DNA of 6,629 nucleotides from JAFCBV01 sp965370715 (GTDB taxonomy: Archaea > EX4484-52 > B79-G9): assembly GCA_965370715.1 (NCBI GenBank), contig CBDUVQ010000052.1:1-6629 (forward strand), read 5' to 3'. Shown here in pieces: positions 1 to 4,867 of this stretch. Each line of letters begins with the position of its first letter. The stretch's first letter is position 1. The translations under genes and the position numbers were made by a program. Below the pieces are notes generated by a model that saw only the letters and a list, made by a program, of their open reading frames with translations, was not told the origin of the DNA and did no database searches.

Positions 1-2
1 AA

Positions 3-68
3 AGAGAGCTGAACCAGGGAAACCAGGGATTGAAATTTCTTACTAAACCCGCACTCATCTATATATAA
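3..68 (+). other. possible 3' end of an upstream coding region
   Basis: One frame is open from the window edge to a TAA at 66-68 and would read ...NQGNQGLKFLTKPALIYI. The LKFLTKP stretch resembles LEFLTKP near the C-terminus of the phosphoglucose isomerase that follows, with different synonymous codons. A second plus frame (to TAA 44-46) and a minus frame (ATG at 58, open to the edge) are also open, so 60 bases cannot settle it. The NQGNQG part comes from a 9-bp tandem repeat, aaccaggga, at 12-20 and 21-29. If real, the stop codon lies inside the TATA box of the next gene. Confidence 0.22.
61..68 (+). promoter_or_regulatory. archaeal TATA box of the phosphoglucose isomerase gene
   Basis: An A/T run, tatatataaaa, is centred near 64-65. 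Archaeal transcription usually starts about 25 bp downstream of the box centre, here at the A of the ATG at 89. No Shine-Dalgarno motif precedes the ATG. Both facts point to a leaderless mRNA. The start site is inferred from spacing. Confidence 0.7.
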
Positions 69-88
69 AATAGAACAGAACTTCTGAT

Positions 89-865
89 ATGGCGCTTGCT
101 ACAACGTCGGGGTTGCCCGTTTCATGGGACAACGAGAAAAAAGAACTTTCTTTTGCAGGCAAAGTGCTAACACCGGACATACGCACCGTTGAGCAAATGC
201 GCCCTGTAATCCATGACACTGAATGGCTGAAATCTGCAAATCCAAAAACACACCTATACTATATGTATAGAGATACATGCCTGCCCGAAGACAAAGGCAC
301 AATTGAGGCAAACAACCTTCGATATGATGTCACAGTTATTCCGCCGCTAATGCTCGGAAAAGAATACATAAAGACCGCAGGGCACTACCACCCGTTTGTC
401 CCGGGGCAGACAACAACGTATCCTGAAATCTATGAAGTGCTTGAAGGCAAGGCACTATTCTTCATACAAAAGGTCAATGGAAACAAGGTTTATGACGCAC
501 GGGTCGTTCGCGCAAACACTGGCGACAAATTCCTTATTCCTCCGGGCTTTGCGCACATCACCGTGAACGAAGAAGATTCAACTCTTATAATCGCGAACTG
601 GGTTGCGCGCGACTTCAGCTCAGTCTACGGCCCCCTCCATGAGTTCGGCGGTTGCGCATACTTTTTTACACCCGATGGAATTGTAAAGAACCCGAAGTAT
701 ATCCACACAGAGGGTATGCTAAAAAAGAACAAGCCTTTGGATGCCGCGCTTCTTGGTCTTGGGAAAACAGAGCCAATGTATCATCTTATACAAAATGTCT
801 CGCGCCTTGAGTTCCTGACAAAGCCGCAGGAGTTTTCAGAGTTGTTTGAAAGGGCGCTTAATTAG
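89..865 (+). CDS. pgi: glucose-6-phosphate isomerase, archaeal cupin type
   Basis: Interconverts glucose 6-phosphate and fructose 6-phosphate in the cytosol. This is the metal-dependent cupin family, unrelated to bacterial/eukaryotic PGI. The 258-residue protein has the cupin metal site: GHYHP gives His99 and His101, YPEIYEVLEG gives Glu113, and PPGFAHITVN gives His156. These match the His-His-Glu-His ligands of the Pyrococcus furiosus enzyme. It is longer than that enzyme (about 190 residues): about 10 extra residues before the cupin, a longer loop between the His pair and Glu113, and a C-terminal extension (roughly 200-258) ending in a short FLTKPQEF-containing helix-like segment. The ATG is fixed by a TATA box 25 bp upstream. 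Transcription appears to be monocistronic. The stop overlaps by 4 bp the stop of the convergent small gene. The family call is very secure; the role of the extensions is unknown. Confidence 0.95.
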   Translation: MALATTSGLPVSWDNEKKELSFAGKVLTPDIRTVEQMRPVIHDTEWLKSANPKTHLYYMYRDTCLPEDKGTIEANNLRYDVTVIPPLMLGKEYIKTAGHYHPFVPGQTTTYPEIYEVLEGKALFFIQKVNGNKVYDARVVRANTGDKFLIPPGFAHITVNEEDSTLIIANWVARDFSSVYGPLHEFGGCAYFFTPDGIVKNPKYIHTEGMLKKNKPLDAALLGLGKTEPMYHLIQNVSRLEFLTKPQEFSELFERALN

Positions 866-1113
866 TAATTCTCCAAATCTTTCAAAATAGAAGATGGCTT
901 TCGTTTGCCGAACAAGTGCTCTTCACACGCCTCAAGCCGTTTCTCAACCGCAGCGTGCCTTTTGTACAGCTCTACAAACGCAAGCCATAATTGCGCAACC
1001 CGCGGGTCATTTGATTGGTCATAGGACTGCCTGTGCTTGAGGGCAGATACTATAAGGTCGTTCAGATCCTGTGCGTTCTCAGAATCAAGCGAGTCTCTCC
1101 AGTCTTTTGGCAT
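862..1113 (-). CDS. small hypothetical helical protein
   Basis: I do not recognise this protein. It has 83 residues from the ATG at 1113, or 85 from an ATG at 1119. A TATA box centred at about 1137 is 25 bp before 1113, which favours the shorter start, MPKDWRDSL. The sequence looks wholly alpha-helical and soluble. A middle segment (VAQLWLAFVELYKRHAAVEKRL) has hydrophobic spacing suited to an amphipathic or coiled-coil helix. One Cys, no signal peptide, no membrane segment and a basic GKRKPSS stretch near the end are seen. Base composition is like the housekeeping neighbours, unlike the AT-rich gene upstream of it on the same strand. Its stop overlaps the pgi stop by 4 bp. Ordinary codon composition plus a correctly placed promoter make it a likely real gene. 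Function unknown. Confidence 0.7.
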   Translation of the reverse strand: MPKDWRDSLDSENAQDLNDLIVSALKHRQSYDQSNDPRVAQLWLAFVELYKRHAAVEKRLEACEEHLFGKRKPSSILKDLENY

Positions 1114-1134
1114 AAACATTCTTTTGCCTGAAGA

Positions 1135-1140
1135 TTTAAA
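1135..1140 (-). promoter_or_regulatory. TATA box of the small helical protein gene
   Basis: On the minus strand the sequence reads caatttaaatc, with TTTAAA at 1140-1135. Its centre is about 25 bp from the ATG at 1113 and about 19 bp from the ATG at 1119, so it fits leaderless start at 1113. It gives the gene its own promoter although the same-strand gene upstream ends only 16 bp away. Confidence 0.5.
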
Positions 1141-1156
1141 TTGGTTACAATTGGCA

Positions 1157-1702
1157 TTATCGTTTTTTTATCCACATATTATCTCTAAACTTTCTGTCCT
1201 CATCTATCTGCCCAATTAAATGTTCTAAAACCGTCAACTCATAATCCTTTGAATTTTTAACAAGACCTTTTGACAACCGCGGAACAATCCCTTCATGTAC
1301 GTTGTCTAAAAATTCAGCAAATAAAAAAGAAAATTCAATTTGTTGGTCTTGAGATTTACTTTCTTGAACAACTCTATATTGTGACAATACTTCTTTTTTT
1401 GCCAAAAAATACGCGTCTTCAGACCCTAAGAGATCCAACAATGCTCGGGCAGGAACCGTCGGTGGATACTTTTCAGGAAATATCACTTGTCTGGAAATTT
1501 CATACAGTTCATCATTCGTCAAAGAGATGTCAGGACCATTTGTTGAAACAATCAAATATCCCTCTTTACTTTCTATCAGTGCATAAGAATAACCACGATT
1601 GCCCTCTAGATCTTTATGAACTAAGGTACACATGCCACTTAAAGAATCCTCCAAAGAATCTATTTTATCTAAAAAAGAACTTATTTCATCTGAATTAGCC
1701 AT
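1157..1702 (-). CDS. hypothetical protein, AT-rich orphan
   Basis: I do not recognise this 181-residue protein. It is soluble by inspection: no signal peptide or membrane segment. The first 30 residues are acidic and helix-prone (DEISSFLDKIDSLEDSL). Residues 36-56 look like beta strands (GYSYALIESKEGYLIVSTNG). Residues 62-115 include a Pro-rich turn, FPEKYPPTVPARALLDLLG. The C-terminal third is helical, rich in acidic and basic residues, and ends WIKKR. A beta-hairpin followed by helices suggests a small alpha/beta domain; nothing catalytic stands out. A hand count gives 151 G+C in 1261-1680 (36%), against roughly 46-50% in sampled lines of pgi and ftsZ, so late acquisition or relaxed constraint is possible. 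The ATG is supported by TTTAAA 25 bp upstream. The opposite strand also has a long open frame but no promoter and poor protein-like composition. Confidence 0.68.
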   Translation of the reverse strand: MANSDEISSFLDKIDSLEDSLSGMCTLVHKDLEGNRGYSYALIESKEGYLIVSTNGPDISLTNDELYEISRQVIFPEKYPPTVPARALLDLLGSEDAYFLAKKEVLSQYRVVQESKSQDQQIEFSFLFAEFLDNVHEGIVPRLSKGLVKNSKDYELTVLEHLIGQIDEDRKFRDNMWIKKR

Positions 1703-1724
1703 AAAGGGTCTTAGTAAGTTGTGA

Positions 1725-1730
1725 TTTAAA
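1725..1730 (-). promoter_or_regulatory. TATA box of the AT-rich hypothetical gene
   Basis: TTTAAA on the minus strand is centred at 1727-1728, 25 bp before the A of the ATG at 1702. There is no Shine-Dalgarno motif before the ATG, so a leaderless mRNA is expected. Confidence 0.6.
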
Positions 1731-1738
1731 AGAGTATT

Positions 1739-1750
1739 GTTTGATCAAAC
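1739..1750. promoter_or_regulatory. 12-bp perfect palindrome, candidate operator
   Basis: gtttgatcaaac is a perfect inverted repeat with no spacer. It sits 8 bp upstream of the TATA box of the minus-strand orphan gene, and about 80 bp upstream of the TATA box of the plus-strand FKBP gene. Size and position suit a dimeric helix-turn-helix regulator binding beside the BRE/TATA region. No regulator is encoded in the window, and one 12-bp palindrome can arise by chance. Confidence 0.3.
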
Positions 1751-1834
1751 CACGGCAAAAACCACCCATTCCGAAAGACACACCACAACCACCATCGCAT
1801 TCAAGGCATCAAAACTTTGCAGACGCACAATATA

Positions 1835-1840
1835 TTTATA
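1835..1840 (+). promoter_or_regulatory. TATA box of the FKBP gene
   Basis: tatatttata runs 1831-1840; the TTTATA core is centred near 1837, 28 bp before the ATG at 1865. The box lies downstream of the alternative ATG at 1817, which argues that 1817 is not the translation start. Confidence 0.6.
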
Positions 1841-1864
1841 TTCTTTCAGAACCGATTGCCCTGC

Positions 1865-2581
1865 ATGAAGAAAGGCGACTTTGTCAAAATAGAATACACA
1901 GGACGTGTAAAAGATACAAAAGAGATATTCGACACAACAGACGAATCGCTTGCAAAGGAGAATAACATCTTCAAGGAAAATACAAAATACGGCGCAGCCA
2001 GCATTATTGTGGGCGCAGGATATGTTGTTTCAGGCCTTGACAAAAAGCTTCTTGATATTGATGCAAATGCATCATCCAAATTTGACATACATTCAGACGA
2101 AGGGTTCGGAAAAAGGGACAGCAAGCTCATAAAAATCATATCATCCGCCCAATTCAGTAAAGAGAAAATAGTTCCGGTGCCCGGGCAATACATTACACTT
2201 GGCAACAATGTTTCCGGAAAGATTCTTTCTGCATCATCAGGCCGGGTTCGGGTTGACTTCAACCACCCTCTTGCTGGAAAGATACTTGAATACGAGGTCA
2301 AAACTCTCGGGCTCATAACAGAGCCAACAAAGAAACTTGATGTTATTACTGGCTTTTACTTCGGCGGCCTCGGGCAAAAAATCAAGTCCTCTTTGTCAGA
2401 GGGCAAGGCAGACATATCAATGCCAAAAGCATTCTTCAAATTCGTACCGGATGACCTCCGGAAAAAGATAGAAGGCGATATAAAGAAGCACATTGAGGGC
2501 GTTAAAGAGGTCTCCTTTTCAGAACAGAAAGAGAAAGCAGAAAAAGAACCCCAAAACACGGCGAAAGAGGTCCCCAAGTAA
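1865..2581 (+). CDS. FKBP-type peptidyl-prolyl cis-trans isomerase, long archaeal (SlyD/FKBP26-like)
   Basis: Catalyses prolyl-bond isomerisation and probably acts as a cytosolic folding chaperone. The 238-residue protein starts MKKGDFVKIEYTGRV, the usual SlyD-like N-terminus. FKBP core: Tyr11, FDTT at 22-25 and VVSGLDKKLLDI at about 54-65. Residues about 83-130 form the inserted IF domain, which in SlyD-type enzymes binds unfolded chains. The core resumes at VDFNHPLAGKILEYEV (130-145), a strong SlyD-family signature. An extra C-terminal domain (about 150-215) resembles the long archaeal FKBP26 layout, followed by a Lys/Glu-rich, probably disordered tail (216-238). I chose the ATG at 1865 over 1817 because the TATA box lies between them and the family begins here. 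ftsZ follows 70 bp later with its own promoter-like box; co-expression is possible but not shown. Confidence 0.93.
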   Translation: MKKGDFVKIEYTGRVKDTKEIFDTTDESLAKENNIFKENTKYGAASIIVGAGYVVSGLDKKLLDIDANASSKFDIHSDEGFGKRDSKLIKIISSAQFSKEKIVPVPGQYITLGNNVSGKILSASSGRVRVDFNHPLAGKILEYEVKTLGLITEPTKKLDVITGFYFGGLGQKIKSSLSEGKADISMPKAFFKFVPDDLRKKIEGDIKKHIEGVKEVSFSEQKEKAEKEPQNTAKEVPK

Positions 2582-2584
2582 ATG

Positions 2585-2592
2585 CTTAAAAA
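2585..2592 (+). promoter_or_regulatory. putative TATA box of ftsZ
   Basis: cttaaaaa lies just after the FKBP stop. Transcription from it would start near 2613 and give a leader of about 39 nt, unlike the leaderless genes nearby. It is a weaker match than the other boxes here, so readthrough from the FKBP gene is an alternative. Confidence 0.4.
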
Positions 2593-2639
2593 GGTTTCGC
2601 ACACATTATGATTATCTACTTGCACAGTAAAAAAATCAC

Positions 2640-2643
2640 GAGG
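2640..2643 (+). promoter_or_regulatory. Shine-Dalgarno motif of ftsZ
   Basis: gagg, followed by ctgat, is 8 nt before the ATG at 2652. The pattern gagg-(c)-tgat resembles the complement of the archaeal 16S rRNA 3' end. It supports the ATG at 2652 as the start and a leadered mRNA. Confidence 0.55.
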
Positions 2644-2651
2644 CTGATTGA

Positions 2652-3770
2652 ATGGACAGCATAATTCAAAGCGCGCTTGAAAGACCGGACATTGATGCCG
2701 GCACGAAACAGGAATTGCCTACAAGGCACCACAAAAGCGATGCAGAGCTTAGAGAAGTTCTAAAAAACAGACGAGCAGAAATTGTTGTTGTCGGATGCGG
2801 TGGCGCAGGAAACAATACTATTTCCCGCCTGACTCAGGTCGGGCTTGACGGTGCAAAAACAATTTGCATCAACACAGATGCGCAAGACCTTCTTTACACA
2901 GACGCTGATGAAAAAATACTTATTGGAAAAGAGATTACCGAGGGCCTTGGCTCTGGCGCGAACCCAAAAGTGGGTGAGGCTGCGGCAAAGGAATCAAAAG
3001 AAACCATCAAAAAGGCTCTTGAGGGCGCAGACATGGTATTCATTACCTGTGGTCTTGGCGGCGGAACAGGAACCGGCGCTGCACCTATTGTTGCAGAAGT
3101 TTCCAAAAAATTGGGTGCTCTGACAGTCGCTATAGTCACACTCCCTTTCCATATGGAAGGGCATCACCGGGGTGAAAATGCACGGATTGGTCTTGAGAAG
3201 CTTGAGGAATCTGTTGACACGCTTATTATCATACCCAACGAGAAGCTGATGGAGATTGTTCCTGATGTTTCTATAAACACTGCATTCAAGGTAGCAGATG
3301 AAATTCTTGTCAATGCAGTCAAAGGAACTGCAGAACTGGTTACAAAGCCAGGGCTCATAAACCTTGACTTTGCAGACATAAAGTCAGTCATGGGTTCCGG
3401 AGGAATGGCAATGATTGGTATGGGTGAATCTGACACAGAAAACAGGGCATACGAAGCTGTTCAGAAAGCACTTACAAACCCGCTTCTTGAAGTCGATATT
3501 GAAGGCGCTACAGGCGCGCTCATTAATGTCACCGGCGGAAATCTTACCCTGAAGGAAGCAAAGGAGATTGTCAATGCAGTTACAACAAGGCTTTCCCCTG
3601 ACGCAAAGGTTATCTGGGGTGCAATGGTCGCAAGAGAGCTTGGCGACACCATCCGGGCAATGATAATTGTCACAGGCGTAAACTCTCCACAGATATTCAG
3701 TGCCACAAACACATTCAGCAACGGGCAGAAAAAAGAGATTGAGCAGCGCCTTGGAATTGACTTTGTGTAA
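2652..3770 (+). CDS. ftsZ: cell division protein FtsZ (archaeal FtsZ1 type)
   Basis: Tubulin-like GTPase that polymerises at midcell and organises the division ring. The 372-residue protein shows the full set of motifs: GCGGAGNN (48-55, nucleotide binding), the tubulin signature GGGTGTG (136-142), and the T7 loop NLDFAD (237-242), whose acidic residues drive GTP hydrolysis in the next subunit. GATGAL at 285-290 and the C-terminal domain WGAMVARELGDTIRAMIIVTG are also typical. The sequence is closer to archaeal FtsZ1 (for example the M. jannaschii FtsZ1 pattern VGCGGAGNNTI, INTDAQ, LPFHMEG) than to FtsZ2, from memory. An N-terminal extension of about 40 charged residues precedes the GTPase core. 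The linker after SPQIF is short and ends GIDFV, like the acidic-aromatic C-terminal peptide of FtsZ1. The start is set by the gagg motif. A 9-bp gap separates it from the convergent alkyltransferase gene. Confidence 0.97.
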   Translation: MDSIIQSALERPDIDAGTKQELPTRHHKSDAELREVLKNRRAEIVVVGCGGAGNNTISRLTQVGLDGAKTICINTDAQDLLYTDADEKILIGKEITEGLGSGANPKVGEAAAKESKETIKKALEGADMVFITCGLGGGTGTGAAPIVAEVSKKLGALTVAIVTLPFHMEGHHRGENARIGLEKLEESVDTLIIIPNEKLMEIVPDVSINTAFKVADEILVNAVKGTAELVTKPGLINLDFADIKSVMGSGGMAMIGMGESDTENRAYEAVQKALTNPLLEVDIEGATGALINVTGGNLTLKEAKEIVNAVTTRLSPDAKVIWGAMVARELGDTIRAMIIVTGVNSPQIFSATNTFSNGQKKEIEQRLGIDFV

Positions 3771-3779
3771 ACCACCGAA

Positions 3780-4094
3780 TTAGAACCGGAAAAGCACATT
3801 CTCTACGTTTTTTACTTTGGCATTAGCTATGCTTATGCCCTCTTTCTCAAGAAGGAGTATCTTCTTTTTGGTGCCGTGCGCGAACCCGCCGACTGTGCCA
3901 TCGCTTCTTACAACTCTGTGGCAGGGCACATCAGGGTTTGTGTTCTTGTTCAATGCATTGCCGACTGCACGATATGCCTTCAAAGCCCCTATTGCTTTAG
4001 CTACGCAAGAATAAGTCGATACTTTACCTCGTGGTATCTTTTTCACTGCAGAAAAGACTTTGTTCTCGAAATCTGTTGAAATGCCAACACCCAC
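3780..4094 (-). CDS. ogt: methylated-DNA--protein-cysteine S-methyltransferase (O6-alkylguanine alkyltransferase)
   Basis: Suicide repair protein that moves the alkyl group from O6-alkylguanine in DNA to its own cysteine. The 104-residue protein is only the C-terminal DNA-binding/active-site domain; the N-terminal domain of Ada/human MGMT is absent. The active site is PCHRV at 57-61 with Cys58. GKVSTY gives Tyr28, and YRAVG gives Arg42, the equivalent of the arginine finger that flips the base. A conserved GFAHGTKKKILLLEKEG segment follows. The cysteine is present, so this is not an ATL protein, where Trp replaces it. The start is GTG at 4094: an in-frame TGA lies two codons upstream and no Met codon occurs inside. 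No TATA or Shine-Dalgarno motif precedes it; a tRNA gene ends 16 nt upstream on the same strand, so shared transcription is likely. Its stop is 9 bp from that of ftsZ. Confidence 0.95.
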   Translation of the reverse strand: MGVGISTDFENKVFSAVKKIPRGKVSTYSCVAKAIGALKAYRAVGNALNKNTNPDVPCHRVVRSDGTVGGFAHGTKKKILLLEKEGISIANAKVKNVENVLFRF

Positions 4095-4110
4095 GATTCA
4101 ACGCAAAAGA

Positions 4111-4183
4111 CGCCCCGGGCAGGACTCGAACCTGCGACGACATGGTTAACAGCCATGCGCTCTACCTGCTGAGCTACCGAGGC
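4111..4183 (-). tRNA. tRNA-Asn (anticodon GTT)
   Basis: A full 73-nt cloverleaf can be folded by eye. The acceptor stem GCCTCGG pairs with CCGGGGC (one T-G wobble), with discriminator G at 4111. The D stem is GCTC/GAGC with GG in the loop. The anticodon stem CATGG/CCATG holds the loop CTGTTAA, with the anticodon at 4150-4148. The variable loop is TCGTC and the T arm is GCAGG-TTCGAGT-CCTGC. No intron is present and the 3' CCA is not encoded. Only a short T-run (tctttt) follows, a weak terminator, and the ogt start codon comes 16 nt later. Confidence 0.97.
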
Positions 4184-4210
4184 AAAGCAGATTTTATATT
4201 CTACAGCAAT

Positions 4211-4219
4211 GCATAAAAA
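4211..4219 (-). promoter_or_regulatory. putative TATA box of tRNA-Asn (and possibly ogt)
   Basis: On the minus strand, cttttTATGC is centred near 4215. Start about 25 bp on would be near 4190, giving a short leader before the tRNA 5' end at 4183. A second A/T box, aatataaaat (4201-4192), is too close to the tRNA to use the usual spacing. Confidence 0.4.
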
Positions 4220-4263
4220 GCTATATCTCATACCGGCACTTTTGAAAAATTACGCTAAAAAAC

Positions 4264-4271
4264 TATATATA
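4264..4271 (+). promoter_or_regulatory. TATA box of the first pilin-like gene
   Basis: ctatatatac follows an A-rich stretch (gctaaaaaa) that could act as the BRE. Expected transcription start is near 4292, leaving a leader of about 37 nt that contains a small hairpin and a strong Shine-Dalgarno motif. Confidence 0.65.
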
Positions 4272-4297
4272 CCCCTTTATCCTTATTTTACTACGAA

Positions 4298-4312
4298 GAG
4301 CATATAATGCTC
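4298..4312 (+). promoter_or_regulatory. hairpin in the 5' leader of the first pilin-like gene
   Basis: gagcat-ata-atgctc is a perfect 6-bp inverted repeat with a 3-nt loop, starting about 6 nt after the expected transcription start and ending 2 nt before the GGAGGG motif. It could protect the mRNA 5' end or modulate ribosome access. Its function is inferred from position only. Confidence 0.4.
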
Positions 4313-4314
4313 AC

Positions 4315-4320
4315 GGAGGG
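4315..4320 (+). promoter_or_regulatory. strong Shine-Dalgarno motif of the first pilin-like gene
   Basis: ggaggg sits 8 nt before the ATG at 4329. It is the best ribosome-binding site in the window and suggests high translation. Confidence 0.75.
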
Positions 4321-4328
4321 AGATATAA

Positions 4329-4793
4329 ATGAGCTTTTTTAAGAAAAGAAAAGCACAGTCTGCAACAGAATACCTCATGACATACGGATGGGCAATACTT
4401 GCAATAACAATTGTGGGTGCTCTTTTGTATACTCAGGTTTTCTCACAAAGAAGCTGTGCAACAGCAGGAGCAAGCGGATGGCCGCTAACAGCAAGTGTTG
4501 CTCCGGATGGAAACGAATTCGCAGTAAATACTGCCGGAACAGTGAATATGGCTCTAAAAAACAATTTCGGTAAAGACATAACTGTAACAACAGTTACCGG
4601 AGATACAGCCTCAGAAACTCTTACGGTGCCCGTGGTTATAGCTGACGGTGCAACAGTCGCAGTAGCTACAACGATCGACATTGCCGGAGCAGGAGTTCAG
4701 GGAGATTGCTACACTGAAAGCGTAACTATCACGTTCGAGACCGCTGCCGGAGTACCTGTCAAATCAACAGGAAATCTAAACGGACGGTACTAA
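4329..4793 (+). CDS. class III signal peptide (archaeal type IV pilin-like) protein, copy 1
   Basis: Probable secreted filament subunit or surface protein. The 154-residue precursor starts with a short basic leader, MSFFKKRKA, then QSATEYLMTYGW and a hydrophobic stretch to about residue 38. This is the archaeal class III signal: prepilin-peptidase cleavage is expected between Ala9 and Gln10, with Glu14 at +5 of the mature protein. The hydrophobic helix would remain on the mature 145-residue protein as the filament core. The rest is Thr/Val/Ala-rich and beta-prone, with Cys43 and Cys127, both conserved in the neighbouring paralogue and possibly forming a disulfide. The tail is STGNLNGRY. The gene has its own TATA box, leader hairpin and strong ribosome-binding site, and is followed by a terminator-like hairpin. 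Pilin, archaellin-like and other class III surface proteins cannot be told apart here; no assembly ATPase or peptidase lies in the window. Confidence 0.85.
   Translation: MSFFKKRKAQSATEYLMTYGWAILAITIVGALLYTQVFSQRSCATAGASGWPLTASVAPDGNEFAVNTAGTVNMALKNNFGKDITVTTVTGDTASETLTVPVVIADGATVAVATTIDIAGAGVQGDCYTESVTITFETAAGVPVKSTGNLNGRY
4350..4381 (+). repeat. 32-bp direct repeat, copy A (pilin signal region)
   Basis: This stretch is identical, base for base, to 4880-4911 (offset 530). It covers the cleavage site and QSATEYLMT codons of the first pilin-like gene. Identity ends abruptly on both sides, and third positions differ freely further on. Confidence 0.9.
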
Positions 4794-4815
4794 ACACTTT
4801 TTGGATTTAACTAAT

Positions 4816-4858
4816 GTGTGCAAGGCACTTGTGCCTTGTACGCTTTTTTTCTTTTTTT
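4816..4858 (+). terminator. hairpin plus T-tract between the two pilin-like genes
   Basis: The arms 4816-4828 and 4831-4843 pair over 13 positions (two G-T wobbles; inner aaggcac/gtgcctt is perfect) with a TT loop. T7-C-T7 follows at 4844-4858. This looks like an intrinsic terminator for the first gene, and T-tracts alone terminate archaeal RNA polymerase. It ends 9 nt before the ATG of the second gene, so it may act as an attenuator for it. Confidence 0.75.
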
Positions 4859-4867
4859 GATGAGTTC

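Noticed and set aside
1..58. Minus-strand frame from ATG at 58 (MSAGLVRNFNPWFPWF)
   Set aside because: Only 19 codons visible and the A/T box beside it is too close for a 25-bp start; cannot be supported.
1270..1698. 142-codon plus-strand open frame opposite the AT-rich orphan gene
   Set aside because: Its translation has an unlikely composition (many Leu, His, Asn, Lys runs) and no promoter. The minus-strand gene has a TATA box at exactly 25 bp.
1751..1825. C/A-rich stretch considered as a possible small RNA
   Set aside because: No box C/D, H/ACA or convincing hairpin was found, and no TATA box points into it at the right distance.
1817..1864. Upstream ATG extension of the FKBP gene (16 residues)
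   Set aside because: The TATA box lies downstream of this ATG, and the family N-terminus begins at the ATG at 1865.
1741..1965. Plus-strand open frame before and into the FKBP gene
   Set aside because: Runs through the FKBP promoter and overlaps its real start in another frame; the sequence is low-complexity Pro/Gln/His.
2894..3799. Long minus-strand open frames opposite ftsZ
   Set aside because: Shadows of ftsZ codon bias, Ser/Pro/Phe-rich with no start signals; the ftsZ frame shows all catalytic motifs.
4031..4231. Short open frames on both strands over the tRNA
   Set aside because: They cross a perfectly folding tRNA-Asn gene; coding is implausible.
4814..4867. N-terminal extension of the second pilin (MCARHLCLVRFF...)
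   Set aside because: These codons lie in the terminator hairpin and T-tract, and class III leaders are short and basic; the ATG at 4868 fits.
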